Below are positions 12,254 through 27,500 of a stretch of 64,000 bases of DNA, piece by piece (position 1 is the stretch's first letter; each line of letters begins with the position of its first letter). Both the position numbers and the translations under genes were made by a program. The DNA is from Xestospongia muta (taxonomy: Eukaryota; Porifera; Demospongiae; Haplosclerida; Petrosiidae), in the NCBI GenBank assembly GCA_963693285.1, contig OY848922.1, positions 2,530,923 through 2,594,922 on the forward strand, written 5' to 3'. The notes below the pieces were generated by a model. The model ran no database searches and was not told where the DNA came from. It saw nothing but the letters and a program-made list of their open reading frames with translations.

Positions 12254-15068
12254 TTATTTATCAGAAAGAGGTTTATTTGTATTGTCAGTAATTTCAATTT
12301 GTGGACTGTTATTAGTCTGAACTACAATTTCAGGTATGGTGTCAGTAGTAGATATGGAAGGAGGTGGGACAGAGGAGGGAGTTGAAACTGCAGGTGTAGA
12401 GGATGACTGATCATCACTACTACTAGCATTATCATCTAATGAGGGCCAATTGATTTGCTGTGAGTGAGTAGTTTTACTTAGACGCTCATCTAAAGCTTTT
12501 AATGCTCGTTGTCTGTAGAAAGAAAACAAAATGGTCACTGGATTATTAAAGGACTCAAATCCATTCCTATGGACACATTCCTAAACAGGTTCAAGCTCTA
12601 TTGATATGTTATCACATATACCATATAATTCTATTACACTTATATTACAGTGAAACATATTGTAATAATCAGCTCAAGATAATGCTTTAGTTCATCCTGT
12701 AGTGATAACAACCTCAATAGTGAGATCATTAGTACAGAATTACACTATTTATTACATGTACATTTTATGATTACATACTTTCTTCTTTCTGCATCAACTG
12801 TTGTCGTTCCTGGTAAAGAAATCTTGATAGTAGAAGGACCACTAACATCATAGGTCTTAATAGTATTACGACAAATCTTAAATCTCACTAAAACTCTAAA
12901 CACTCCTTCCCCAAGAGCAGACACAGAAGGACTAGACATAGTACAAAGAAATTACAACATTAATTTGAAGTATCTGTAATATTATTATGTCTATCTACTT
13001 ACTGGAGGATCTCAGGAAAGAAAGTAGCAAAAGAGAAGCTTTCTGCCATATCTCCTCTTGTTCCTTCTTCTTGTTTTTCGTAGAAACGAAGGTATACCCA
13101 CGCTACTATCATTCCATTAAAGGCCAGCAGTGAATGTGTAAACGAAACAAGTTTTAATACTGCTAGCAACAAGGCTATAAAAGTCACCAACAATGGAAGG
13201 TGCTGTATAAATAAATATTAATATCATTGTAGATAATTTCAGCAGTAAATTTTAACAATACTGGTTTCAAAAACCATCTCACAACAATATGAAGAGAACA
13301 AAATTGAAACTATTTTGCATCATAATCAGAGATGGGGTCAAGCACTTCAGTGCTTGTACTTAAAGTGCTTTAAGCAGAATTTTAAGTGCTTGACGGTGCT
13401 TTGAAGTATTTTATCAGTTAAATCACTTGTGCTTGTGCTTCAAGCACAAGTGTTAGTGCTTGACCTCAATATCCTGATCATAGTTAATCCAATTATAAAC
13501 AGTCTCTTAAAACAAGAGAGATCTATACTTACTTTTACTCTGAGAGTGGGTGGGGCTGGAGGTGGGAATGCTACACTATCGGGATGTGCCTGCTTTACTC
13601 CAACAAGATATCCACAAACAAGTCCAATAAATCCATGAAGTCGTGCAAATCTAAATAGAAATATTTACCAATTCAGAATGACTTTACTGTGACAGTAATT
13701 GTATTATTTTTAATTAATTGCATTATCATTTTAATTGAGCTGTTTCGGGAGTTAGTGAGACAAACAAAAAAAGCATAAAACACATTCTTACTGATCATAT
13801 AACAATGCTAAGTTATGACAAGTATTTCACTATTACTCTTGTCATTAAGAAAAAAATTGAGGCTAGCTAAGCAGTCTATGTATGCAAGTCAACGCTTTTT
13901 ATTTCTTTATTATCTATTCTTAGTCTGTAATAATTTTGGTCGTCTTGTTTGATGCATGCGTTTAATTTTATTCATCGCTTCTAATTGCAGTATGAAATAA
14001 TGCAAATAGTTTTAGACAGACTTCTACATTATTCTATGACACAAAAAATGTTTTTAAAAATGATCAGTTCAATGTGGAAACAAAATACGAGGCATTCATG
14101 AGACGACAATTGCTACATAAAAGCATATTTGAAATGTATTAAAAAGGATAAATTTAAGAGTTATTTCTTTTTGTCTATGAAATCTGGACAGCATTGTTTT
14201 CTGCATTGTCTTTTTGTCTACATGTACTATTATGTAAATAGAAATGCCATCCATTTCTGTCTTTTGCTTATGTATGGATTGAGGCTAAACTGTCCTCTAA
14301 CCATACCTTAATGACAGAGAGGTATTTATATTTTAGGAAGTATATAATATGTGCTTTATTAGATGACTCACAGTATATTAATAGAGCCACTGATGGCATA
14401 TATAAGCATACAGATACAAGCCACAATAATCATGCTGACACAGCCAACAAGACCAGAAAATATCTGTAAAACAAAATGTCTCCTTATAAATTAAATGATA
14501 GCTAATGATTGTTATCTAACCAAATATCTTCTAAGTCCCCAGAGAGGCTCTAATAGTACTGAGAAACCCACTAGTGCTATTATATCAAGTATTACCTGTT
14601 CTGCTTTAAAAGACAATTACTACTGAGACAAGACTTACCCATACAAAATTGTTCTCATAAAATAATGCTGTAACTATTGTCCATAATTTTGCATGAGGTG
14701 GTCCCAAACTGATGAGTAAGTGTGAGTGTGTAAGAGGTGAGAGAGAGAGAGAGAGAAAGAGAGAGAATCACAATAATTATTCTAATTAATGCCACTCACA
14801 ATCCCGGTATAACAATAAGATTATCTTCCATTCCTGGAATGAAACCTAACAGATATAACACTATAAACAATCCACAGATTAGCTTAGGTATTGGAGACAC
14901 CTTCTGAAACTGTTGAACAGCAGTCTACAATGCAATAATAATATATTTAATTAAGTGTGTGTTTAATTATAGACATGTCCTTTACATTGCATTGCAATTT
15001 TGTTCTGCACTATTTTAAAAGTATTGTTGATAACTTACTAATAGTCCTGCTTGAAATCTTCCCTGCAT
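12254..15068 (-). CDS. TMEM115: TMEM115 (Golgi rhomboid-like membrane protein), 373 aa
   Basis: Nine exons: 15039-15068, 14800-14924, 14639-14708, 14521-14595, 14372-14463, 13533-13650, 13003-13202, 12779-12931 and 12254-12512. Phases agree throughout and sum to 1122 nt. Diagnostic blocks are LLEPLWG, an ARLHGFIG segment, WVYLRFYEKQEEGTRGDMAE, FATFFPEILQ, KICRNTIKTYDV and ISLPGTTTVDAERRK, followed by KALDERLSK and a WPSLDD acidic motif. This is the TMEM115/PL6 signature, and the length is close to the human 351 aa. Family members are Golgi multi-pass proteins of rhomboid-like fold without protease residues, implicated in Golgi-to-ER retrograde transport. The C-terminus is a Ser/Thr/Pro-rich cytosolic tail. 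A 150-bp foldback element sits in the intron between exons 6 and 7. The start codon is 154 bases from the divergent Rieske gene start at 15222. Confidence 0.93.
13327..13476. mobile_element. Short hAT-like MITE in a TMEM115 intron
   Basis: The 150-base element begins CAGAGATGGGGTCAAGCA and ends with a near reverse complement (TGCTTGACCTCAATATCCTG). Its interior is low-complexity repetition of AGTGCTT. Flanks ATCATAAT (13319-13326) and ATCATAGT (13477-13484) form an 8-base target duplication with one mismatch. Both the CAGAG-type end and the 8-base duplication fit the hAT superfamily. Confidence 0.65.
14738..14767. repeat. GA microsatellite
   Basis: A run of GAGA dinucleotides with one interruption lies in the intron between TMEM115 exons 2 and 3. 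Confidence 0.85.
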
Positions 15069-15102
15069 AATGCCAGTATAGATTTGTTTCACCTAAAAAT
15101 AT

Positions 15103-15157
15103 AGACTCGTTCCCAGACTGCCACACCTCTTGGGCGTGACATCTGGGAACGAGACTA
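15103..15157. repeat. Foldback element in the TMEM115/Rieske shared 5' region
   Basis: TAGACTCGTTCCCAGA is followed about 20 bases later by its inverse TCTGGGAACGAGACTA. It occupies much of the 153 bases between two divergent start codons, so it may lie in a promoter or 5' UTR. Its termini resemble those of the element at 56512-56606. Confidence 0.7.
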
Positions 15158-15221
15158 CAAAAATTAAGGTTAACGTTAATTAATGGGTGTGGTTATTGAA
15201 ATCATACGATTTCGCTGCAAT

Positions 15222-18200
15222 ATGGAGTGGTCGTCTGTAGCACTACATCTTTTTGGAGTATTGTCTGTTCTTCATTTATACAAATCAGACTACATAATAT
15301 TTTCGGCTGACTGCAGTAATACCAATACATCCTGCAACAACACAGCAACTAAACTTATTGATTATGTTTCACCTACCATACTGGAACTAGAAGTTAAACC
15401 AACTCTACAATGGTTAGCAATCATTGTACTCCTCTTTTACTCTCTCTACTTGGCTACAAAGGTCTACAAAGCTGTGTTTGGTAGGTACTACATCATTTAT
15501 AAACAAAGGGAGAGAGATATTGGATATATAGTCCCATTAGGTAAGACAAAGAAAGATATTGCTAATATGGTTCGTAGAAAACGACTTGTTGGAGACATAC
15601 CACCTCCTTATCCTAATGGATGGTATGAATTGATGAGATCTGAAGATTTACCTGTTGGTCAATCAAGAGCTATCAATATGAATGACGAACATTTTGCTGT
15701 CTTTAGAAGCAAAAATGATCAAGTGTTTGTTACAGATGCCTATTGTCCTCATCTTGGTGCTAATTTAGGAGTGGGTGGTACCGTAGTTGGTAATTGTATT
15801 GAGTGTCCTTTTCATGGTTGGCAATTTGATGGTGAGACAGGTGAATGTACAGCAGTGCCTTATGCATCTAAAGTACCAAATTTTGTGAAGATCAAAATAT
15901 GGCCATCTATGGAAGTGAATGGTTTGATCTTAGTATGGTATGATGCTGAGGGAAGAGACCCTTATTTCACAGTGCCTGAGTATCCACAAATAAAGAGTGG
16001 ACGTTGGAATTTTAAAGGAAAATCTGTTCATTACATTAATTGTCACCTTGAAGTAAATTAGACTCATTGCTACTAATTGTATATACATCATATTTCAATA
16101 TTATTTAGGACATATCTGAAAATGGAGCTGACATTTCTCATTTGAAGGCTGTTCACGAGACCGGTATTCAGGCTGGCAGTCAAACACATTACAAATCTAG
16201 CTGGTTGGGAAAAATAATAACACATGAATGGAAGGTAGGAGGAAAGTATGCTTTGTAGTGGTTAATAGTGAGTGCATATTCTAGATCATTTATACTGTAG
16301 TTTCTTTATAAATTGTATCTCTAAATTCAATAAAGATATCTGGTGATTTATTTATGTCTATTAATTTGTTTGAAACATTACTATTGAATATTATACTCTA
16401 ATTGGGTACAAACCTCTAATTTTGTCAGTATGACAAACCATACAGTAAATTTAAGAGTGACGGAAGAGATTGAGTGACCATGTAAGAAAGATAGCTGACC
16501 TTTTCTTTCTATACTTATGTTTTAGCTAATTAAAATGATTCAAACCTACAAAGCATTTCATTTTCATATTATTTTCATGTTCCTTGACAGTTTGTCTTGA
16601 AAACTATTTTAGAGTAACTAAGGTATCAACCTTTTTTATCCATAGGTCAATTGGGAACAACTGCCTCCTCCCAATAGCCACATTGGTAGAATGACACTAT
16701 CAGTAAGTAATAAACTATTTGGTCGTTGGGGTCTTAAACCTCTAGACTTCCATGTCTCAGTGGACCAGGTAAAACAAAGGAGATTATTTGTCACAATATT
16801 TTATATTTAACCTCTTAGGTTGGTCCTGGTGTAGTTCACCTGGACTTCAATTTTATTTTTGGTAAAGGTGTCTTCATTCAAACTGATGTCCCCGAAGAGC
16901 CTCTAATGCAACGACTTACTCACTACATTTATTGTGACTGGTGGATACCTACCTTTATTGCTACTTGGCTACTCTTAAATGGAGATGCTATTCAAGTAAA
17001 TTAATTATGCATAATTCATTAACTATAAGTGTAAGCGCGTAAACTCATGCTAATACAAATAGCCTTATTAGGTACAAGTTGTAAATTTATAAATTATGTT
17101 ACAGATTTTATTAAATTGAGCACCAATATAATACATTGACAATGTTTTGCATGTTATAAGTACTTTGTACATGTACATATACACATGTGCATGTATAATG
17201 TACTGTAGGGTATTAAGCAGACATAGAATTGATTTTAAAAATTTGCAAATATTAACGTATTTATCTGCACTGATGATAGGCAAGAGCAAGTAATTGAGAA
17301 GCTGTTGTTGCCTTCATCTGTCAGTATTAAGGCTTAGATCTTGAATAAAACTGAAGTACTTATACTCTGCAAAGTTTGTAGAGGCATTGAGATATATACT
17401 TTATAAATTGGTGCACAATTTGATAAATTGCATACCTTAATTGCTGTACTCAACAGTCACATTATAATACTTGTAGTCAGGGCCTCCAACCTCAAAATTT
17501 GATTTTCCCCTAGGGGAACTAAAATTTTTCCCTATATTTCCCTAAATACAAAATTAGTAACCTCCTAAACCCCCCCCCCCCTTAAATTTTACAAGATTTC
17601 CTTGAATTTTCCCTAGAAAAACCAATACTTATATATACTTAAACCAATATTTAGTCTTTGTCAGAGTCAGAACTTTCATCACTATCATACATTTCTAAGT
17701 TGACACATTTACACATGGAACTGTCAGGTTTAAATTCCACACAAGTGCAAGGTAAGCTTCGTTTAGTCAAAATAATAGCATCTAAAGTTTTTGTTTTCAT
17801 ACTATTTCTTGTCTTTGTTTTGATGTGGTTCACACGAGAAAAGATCCTTTCCACATCTGCATTAGAGTGAGGGAACGATAGTAATGATGTTGTTAATTTT
17901 GAAATAATTGGGAATTACTTGTCCCAAGAATGTAGACACATTCAATTCAGCCATCACTCCAAATAGACTCTACCAGCTGCCAATTCAATAGCTGAACTGA
18001 GTATGGAATGTGCATGTGCTTATTGTACTAGCTGCTAATCAGTAAATTTTACATGTATGCAATCATGCATGTTTATCAAAAATAGATTTTAAACAGGCTA
18101 TGAATTTATTACTAGTTATGAATATTATTAAACGGTTTGAAAGTATAAAATCCCTAAATTCCTTAATTTTTAAAAATTCCTCCCTGGACCCTAAGTTAAT

Positions 18201-18511
18201 CAATTATTCCCTAGTTTTAAGGGAATTTCCCTAACATTGGAGGCCCTGCTTGTAGTTTTTTCATTGCTTGTCATGGAATTTTGAGCTTTTGGTTCTATTT
18301 TACATCATTATATGAATGTACATGTGGTATCTTACCTCTAATATAGATAGAAAGAGATGCCTTAATATGGGGCAACAAACGCTACGTGGGTAAACCAAAC
18401 TTGGTAAAAGAGGATCAACTTATTTTGGCTCACAGACGTTGGTTCTCTCAATTCTACTCCGAGAACAGTGTAAGAATGACATTCAAGAAAGAAAACACTC
18501 TGACATGGTAA
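15222..18511 (+). CDS. Rieske oxygenase, Neverland/DAF-36-type, copy 1 (473 aa)
   Basis: Five exons: 15222-16052, 16109-16234, 16646-16768, 16819-16995 and 18347-18511, summing to 1422 nt in phase 0. There is an N-terminal hydrophobic stretch, a transmembrane helix (about residues 62-79), then a Rieske [2Fe-2S] site C175-P-H177 ... C195-P-F-H198. Exon 2 carries the mononuclear iron motif [11 protein letters not shown] (His288, His293). This arrangement matches cholesterol 7-desaturase (Neverland/DAF-36), which introduces the 7,8 double bond into sterols in the ER. ATG 15222 was chosen over the in-frame 15183 because copy 2 begins at the equivalent MEWSS. The last intron holds a 771-bp hAT insertion, but exon 5 is intact. 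The substrate in this organism is unknown. It is the oldest and most diverged of three copies. Confidence 0.88.
17478..18248 (-). mobile_element. Non-autonomous hAT element with transposase C-terminus
   Basis: The 771-bp element has terminal inverted repeats CAGGGCCTCCAA / TTGGAGGCCCTG and perfect 8-base target duplications CTTGTAGT (17470-17477 and 18249-18256). On the minus strand it encodes the end of a hAT transposase, open from about 17925 to 17651, containing [20 protein letters not shown], the hAT C-terminal dimerisation motif, and ending in an acidic tail. Most of the transposase, including the catalytic core, is missing, so it should move only if supplied in trans. It lies in intron 4 of the Rieske oxygenase gene. 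The perfect target duplication suggests a fairly recent insertion; copies 2 and 3 have no element there. Confidence 0.92.
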
Positions 18512-19407
18512 AAGAAAGGATATCTTATTCTAGATCTAATTTCCACTTGCCAATAAATTATATGCACATTTATTTATATGCGACAATATATATAATCTAT
18601 GTACAGTCGATTATCACATTCATGCAATGCATACATTAAATGATTATGCTAAACACTTCTCATTAATTTTTGATATATTCTTTTCGCATTATTCAAATGC
18701 ATATATCCTACATGTATCTTGCATACAAATTTGATTTGCCTTATTGAATTTTTTAAGCTGCACTGGTGTTTATTTTATTGCAATCCCTTTTTTATAGAAA
18801 AGTAATATAATTTCAAATACTATTAAGACAAATTATAGGAGATTTACCAAGAAGTCTTAGTAGTTACAATAGATCTGGTATATGAAATGTATTGACAGTT
18901 GCACCATACATGATTCTAGTGATTGTCAGGCTCTTCACTTCCTTTAACAGCTAGCTTTACAAGGATATATTTAGCAAGTTATTTCATCATTTCATAATAC
19001 ATGTGCAAGTGGAGGAAGAGATCAAGGTGCAATTAATTGTCAATACTATTCATAAAAATTGATTCATTGAAGATATATCAGCACCCAATGAGATCTAAGG
19101 ATCTATCTATTGCTGAATCAAGAGCTATTATTAATATGAATGAAGAACATAATTTCGCTAATGTCAGAAATAGCACATTATAGCAGTTGGTATAGTGTGA
19201 ATCTTGTTCAATATACTACCACCACATGGGAGGTATGATCCTGTCAGAGTGGCATCATTCATTTTAATTTCAGCTAAAATTTGAACATTCAGAATCACAG
19301 TTAAATAAGCATGGTAAATAACCTAGAAGCATTCTCAAAAGTCAGTATATAATTATAGTTATTACTAATAATTAAATGCAATATAATGTTGCAATTTTGT
19401 CACTCCT
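18512..19407. other. Intergenic region after Rieske copy 1
   Basis: It contains no gene apart from the Rieske exon fossil at 19087-19172. A short ORF at 18439-18639 is the overhang of the last Rieske exon in another frame. Confidence 0.6.
19087..19172 (+). pseudogene. Fossil fragment of a Rieske oxygenase exon 1
   Basis: The segment reads approximately MRSKDLSIAESRAIINMNEE and then HNFANVRNS, aligning with [28 protein letters not shown] of the Rieske gene (about residues 138-165), with one inserted codon and several substitutions. Flanking coding sequence and the Rieske cysteines are absent. It indicates at least one further, now lost, gene copy on this side of FARSA. Confidence 0.6.
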
Positions 19408-21625
<2,218 letters not shown>

Positions 21626-21808
21626 CCTCGTAACTTTAATGGAACTCTGATATTTTGCTTTTTAAGGGCTGCAAAAAATGCAGATTATATTTTGCAGCAC
21701 TTGCCATCTCGCCCACATAATATATGAATTTCATTTATATACTGACAATTATAACAAAACAGCTGCTCTCGTTCATTCGTTGACCAGCAATCAACAAAGT
21801 GATATAGA
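21626..21808. promoter_or_regulatory. Shared bidirectional promoter of FARSA and FARSB
   Basis: Only 183 bases separate the two divergent start codons (21625 minus, 21809 plus), so both 5' UTRs and promoters must overlap. No clear TATA box is placed for either direction. A small inverted repeat (CTGCAAAAAATGCAG and nearby TTTTGCAGC) lies near 21666-21700. Shared control would suit two subunits needed in equal amounts; that is inference from spacing. Confidence 0.7.
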
Positions 21809-24546
21809 ATGCCAACACTAAGTGTTAATAGAGATGCTCTTTACCAAGCTCTTGGGGAGGTCTATTGTAAGTTGTATATAGTATTTTCAATCGTTTTATA
21901 CTATATATATATATAATATTATATTCATGCAGCTGATGAAAAATTTGAAGAAATTTGCTTTGACTTTGGGATTGAGTTAGATGAAGTTGTAAGTTTGTAC
22001 ACGAGTAGCATATAACACAGATTTGCCTACACTTACTTAGACATCAGCAAAACAAATGATATCAAATGAACAAGGTGTGCAGGCAGCTACTGGTGCTTCA
22101 GATGATGTGATTTACAAAATTGAAATACCAGCAAACAGGTAACACACTGCATCTACTAATGTCACTATGTTAAAACGTTTTATAGGTATGACTTGATCTG
22201 TATCGAAGGTTTGACTCGAGCTCTAAAGATATTCCTTCATGGGTCTGTTAATTTAACAAAGAGGACTTGTCAATAGGAAATATTTTTCATTTCTTGTAAT
22301 TAGGGCCACAATTCCAGTATACACTGCAATGAAATCAAAGAATACAACCCAGGTGATCGTCAAACCCGAGGTATCAATTCTTTTATATTTGAAAAAGAGA
22401 TCACTTGACTATAATAGACAATGTCTGTGAGACCATTTCTTGTTGCTGCTGTTCTTAGAAATGTCATGTTAACAAAGGTATAATAATATTATAGTCATTA
22501 ATTATGAACAATATAACATTAAATTTATAGGAAAGACTGGATAGTTTAATTGATCTCCAAGAGCGACTTCATGAAAACATTGGAAGGTGCATATGATTAA
22601 TTGTTGTCAGTCACTCTTTTATTTATAAAGGAAGCGTACTATAGTTGCTATTGGTATTCATGATTTTGACACTTTGGAAGGTCCATTCACCTATGAAGCT
22701 CTTCCTCCAACAGAAATAGTTTTTTGCCCATTGCGTGAGGTAGTTCTCATTTGCTTTATAGTAAATTCATTTAATATATTCTCTAGACCAAAGAGTTTAC
22801 AGCATCAGAACTAATGGATCATTATACAGTAATATAACCAATAATCTTATGAATTTAATGACCTTCCTCATATGTAGTCAGATACTAAAATGAAAACCTT
22901 TCTGCATATTATTAAAGATAAGCCATTGTATCCTGTGATTTATGACAAGAATCGTGTAGTTGTGTCATTACCACCTATTATTAATGGTAATCAAAACAAT
23001 TTTTTTGGCTTTATTTAAACCTCAAAATAGGTGAACATTCAAAGCTCTCTTCTGACACAAAAAATCTTTTTATTGAAGTGACTGCTACCAATCTCGCAAA
23101 AGCTAAAATAGTTTTAGATACAATCATTACCATGTTCAGCCAATACTGTCAGGAGCAATATATGTAAGTAACTGCAATAATGATTTTCTTACATGCTTGA
23201 CCTCACATTTCACTTAACAATGATTAGAGCAGAATATGTGGAAGTTACAGCTGCTGATGGCCAAGCACAGCTTTATCCAGTATTACACATAATTATAAGT
23301 TAACTTGTAAAATTTCTTCTACTTCACTATAGGAGTTAAAATATCGGAATGAGATTGTGTCTGTTGATCTTGTGAACAAACGGATTGGGATCAGTGTAAC
23401 AGCTGATATGATGGCAAAACTTTTGACAAAGATGGGACTACAAAGCTTTGTGAATAGCGATGGGAAAAACTTGACTGTAAGCATACCACCAACAAGAGCA
23501 GGTACACAATAAATGTTGTATACATATGTAAAACTTCTCTTTCATGCAGACATTCTCCATGTTTGCGATATTATTGAAGATGTTGCTATTGCTTATGGAT
23601 ATAATAATGTTCCTATGACATTTCCCAAGACAAATACAGTTGCCAAGCAAGTAAATAACACAGACAGTATATATAGATAGATAAAACTATCAAAATTGGC
23701 TATTCATCTAATCTAACTAGATGCCTTTAAATAAGCTATCAGAGCAGTTACGAGTTGAAGTTGCACAATTGGGGTTCACTGAAGCTTTAACTTTTGCTCT
23801 GGTATATGTTTCAAATTATTTGCATTAAATCTATAATCAGTTTCTTATTAGTGCTCACGTGATGATGTAGCTACCTCTTTAGGTAAAAGCATTGATGAGA
23901 TTCCTGCTGTTCATATTTCTAATCCTAAAACATTGGAGTTTCAGGTTGACATTATGATTTTGATGAATTGAAGCTTTCCTTCTAAAATCACAGATTGCTC
24001 GTACTTCCCTATTACCTGGAATCTTAAAGACTGTTAATGCTAACAAGAAAATGCCACTTCCACTAAAACTCTTTGAAATTTCTGATGTTGTTCTTAAAGA
24101 TCAACTGAAAGGTTATATTGAATTGCAATGTTTTATATTTATTATGAATATTTGGTAGATGTTGGTGCTAGGAATGAACGAAGACTATGTGCTATTTTCT
24201 ATGGTAAAACTCCAGGATTTGAGGTAAGGTATTATCTGCTAATGTGGTTTGATTTTTTAAGAAGATTGTTCATGGCTTACTTGATCGAATTATGGAAGTT
24301 TTAAATGTAAAACTTGGCCAAGATGGCTACACTATCAAAGCTACAAATAGTATGATTGTTTGTTGATTGTATAACACAATATTATGTTTTATAGATTCTA
24401 CATATTTTTATGGAAGATGTGCTGATGTATTCTTAAAAGATGAAGTTATCGGTAGCCTTGGAGTACTTCATCCTGATGTCTTATCACAGTTTGAGCTAAC
24501 TATGCCTGCGTCAGTGCTAGAAATTAACATTGAACCTTTAGTTTAA
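21809..24546 (+). CDS. FARSB: Phenylalanyl-tRNA synthetase beta subunit (cytosolic)
   Basis: About 20 small exons separated by introns mostly near 40-70 bases; the first three are 21809-21866, 21933-21988 and 22041-22138. The product starts [20 protein letters not shown] and continues with [41 protein letters not shown], a [24 protein letters not shown] block, [67 protein letters not shown] and a terminal [18 protein letters not shown]. These are the B3/B4 editing and B5/class II-like blocks of the eukaryotic beta subunit, which binds tRNA and edits mischarged Tyr. It appears complete and intact. The tail of its last exon and its 3' flank have been copied repeatedly downstream (24546-29900). 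Confidence 0.93.
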
Positions 24547-27500
24547 ATTAACCACTTATATTTGAATGGTTTCTTTTTGAAGTGCTATACTTTGAACTTA
24601 TAATATATTTGTTTCTAATGTTGTACTTGAACTTGTTTTGAATAGAATTTATGATATTATGGATAGTCTAGCTGTTTGCCAAACTTGTTAAGTACTAAAT
24701 TATTATTGTTATGACTACTATAAGTATAATGATTTCATCCAGCTGTAACCATCAATCATGAATACTTTAATAGAACTTTGACCTTAGATATTATAAGTGA
24801 CTTCCAAGAAATGGTATCCATAGCTGACTCAAACTATGGATTTTATAAAGTGCTTTGCTGTGATTTGCAATAAACTATCAAATCATGAATGTTATGATAT
24901 CATAGCGATATAAGTTAAAATTGCTGTAGTTCCCAGAACTATGAAATTAATACACTTACACATTTAAGGAAAAGAATTTGACTCCCTCACTGTTTGATTA
25001 AATTCATCTGACTAACATCATTCAAAGAGTAACAACACATTTTACTATTGGATTGACAAAGTGTGTCAAACCCTACCTTGTAGATTTAGAATATATAAAT
25101 GGGATACATTATTGTGAACATATAGAACAAACAAATTAAGTAGTCACAAATTAACCATAAATGTTCTAAAATGTTTCATTGAGATTCTAAAAAACTATAT
25201 CCAAATCTAGATGACTCCAAACAATAATGTCATGATGTCATAGTGGTTGTACAAGATATAATTGTTGTAGTTCTCAGAAATTTAACCACCAATATATCGT
25301 GCTGTGATTTTCAGTAAACCATATATATATCAAATGCTATGTATGGGGCGCGGTTTGTGTCAAAACTGGAAAATTATCATGATATATGATAAATCATGCA
25401 CTATTTTATAAATCATGATAATTTTCCAATTTTGACACAAACTGTACCCCATAGCTACCTGTCTCCAAATATTAATATTATGATGTAAAAGTAATTATAA
25501 GTTACCATGAAATTATTACAACATGCACATTTAAGGAACAGAAATTGATTTCCTCAAGATTAGCCTCAAAGTACTTCATCCTGATGTGTTATTACAGTTT
25601 GAGCTGACTATGCCTGCATGCATCAGTGCTAGAAATTAACATTGAACCTTTAGTTTAAATTAACCAATTATTATTTGAATGGTTTCTTTTTGAAGTGCTA
25701 TACTTTGAACTTATAATATGTTTGTTTCTAATGTTGTACTTGAACATGTTTTGAATAGAATTTATGATATTATAGATAGTCTAGCTGTTTGCCAAACTTG
25801 TTAAGTACTAAATTATTATTGTTATGACTACTATAAGTATAATGATTTCATCCAGCTGCAACCATCAATCATGAATACTTTAATACAACTTTGACCTTAG
25901 ATATTATATAGTGACTTCCAAGAAATAGTATCCATAGCTGACTTAAACTATGGATGTTATAAAGTGCTTTGCTGTGATTTGCAATAAACTATCAAATCAT
26001 GAATGTTATGATATCATAGCAATAAAAGTTACAATTGCTGTAGTTCCCAGAACTATGAAATTAATACAACTTACACATTTAAGAAAAAGAATTTGACTCC
26101 CTCGCTGTTTGATTAAATTCATCTTACTAACATCATTCAAAGAGTAACAACACATTTTACTATTGGATTGACAAAGTGTGTCAAAGCTTAACCTTGTAGA
26201 TTTAGAATGTATAAATGACATACATCATTGTGAACATATAGAACAGACAAATTAAGTAGTCACAATTTAACCACAAATATATTGTGTTGTGATTTTCAGT
26301 AAACCACATATATGTCCAATGCAACATATGGAGCGCTGTTTGTGTCAAAACTGGAAAATTATCATGATATATGATAAATTATGCATTATTTAATAAATCA
26401 TGATAATTTTCCAATTTTGACACAAACGACACCCTATATATCACAGTTTGAGCTGACTATGCCTGCGTCAGTGCTAGAAATTAACATTGAACCTTTAGTT
26501 TAAATTAACCACTTATATTTGAATAGTTTCTTTTTGAAGTGCTATACTTTGAACTTATAATATGTTTGTTTCTAATGTTGTACCTGAACATGTTTGAATA
26601 GAATTTATGATATTATGGATAGTCTAGCTGTTTGCCAAACTTGTTAAGTACTAAATTATTATTGTTATGACTACTATAAGTATAATGATTTCATCTAGCT
26701 GTAACCATCAATCATGAATACTTTAATACAACCTTGACTTTAGATATTATAAGTGACTTCCAAGAAATAGTATCCATAGCTGACTTAAATTATGAATTTT
26801 ATAAAGTGCTTTGCTGTGATTTGCAATAAACTATCAAATCATGAATGTTATGATATCATAGCGATAAAAGTTACAATTGCTGTAGTTCCCAGAACTGTGA
26901 AATTAATACAACTTACACATTTAAGGAAAAGAATTTGACTCCCTCGCTGTTTGATTAAATTCATCCGACTAACATCATTCAAAGAGTAGCAACACATTTT
27001 ACAATTGGATTGACAAAGTGTGTCAAAGCTTAACCTTGTAGATTTAGAATGTATAAATGACATACATCATTGTGAACATATAGAACAGACAAATTAAGTA
27101 GTCACAATTTAACCACAAATATATTGTGTTGTGATTTTCAGTAAACCACATATATGTCCAATGCAACATATGGAGCTCTGTTTGTGTCAAAACTGGAAAA
27201 TTATCATGATATAGGATAAATCATGCATTATTTAATAAATCATGATAATTTTCCAATTTTGACACAAACGACACCCTATATATCACAGTTTGAGCTGACT
27301 ATGCCTCCATTAGTGCTAGAAATTAACATTGAACCTTTAGTTTAAATTAACCACTTATATTTGAATAGTTTCTTTTGAAGTGCTATACTTTGAACTTATA
27401 ATATATTTGTTTCTAATGTTGTACTTGAACATGTTTTGAATAGAATTTATGATATTATGGATAGTCTAGCTATTTGCCAAACTTGTTAAGTACTAAATTA

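Noticed and set aside
15183..15221. Upstream in-frame ATG for Rieske copy 1
   Set aside because: Adds 13 residues not present in copy 2, which starts at the equivalent of 15222.
26006..27063. Repeated minus-strand 71-aa ORFs beginning MSFIHSKSTRLSF
   Set aside because: They recur because the FARSB 3' repeat units recur; no domain, and absent or broken in other units.
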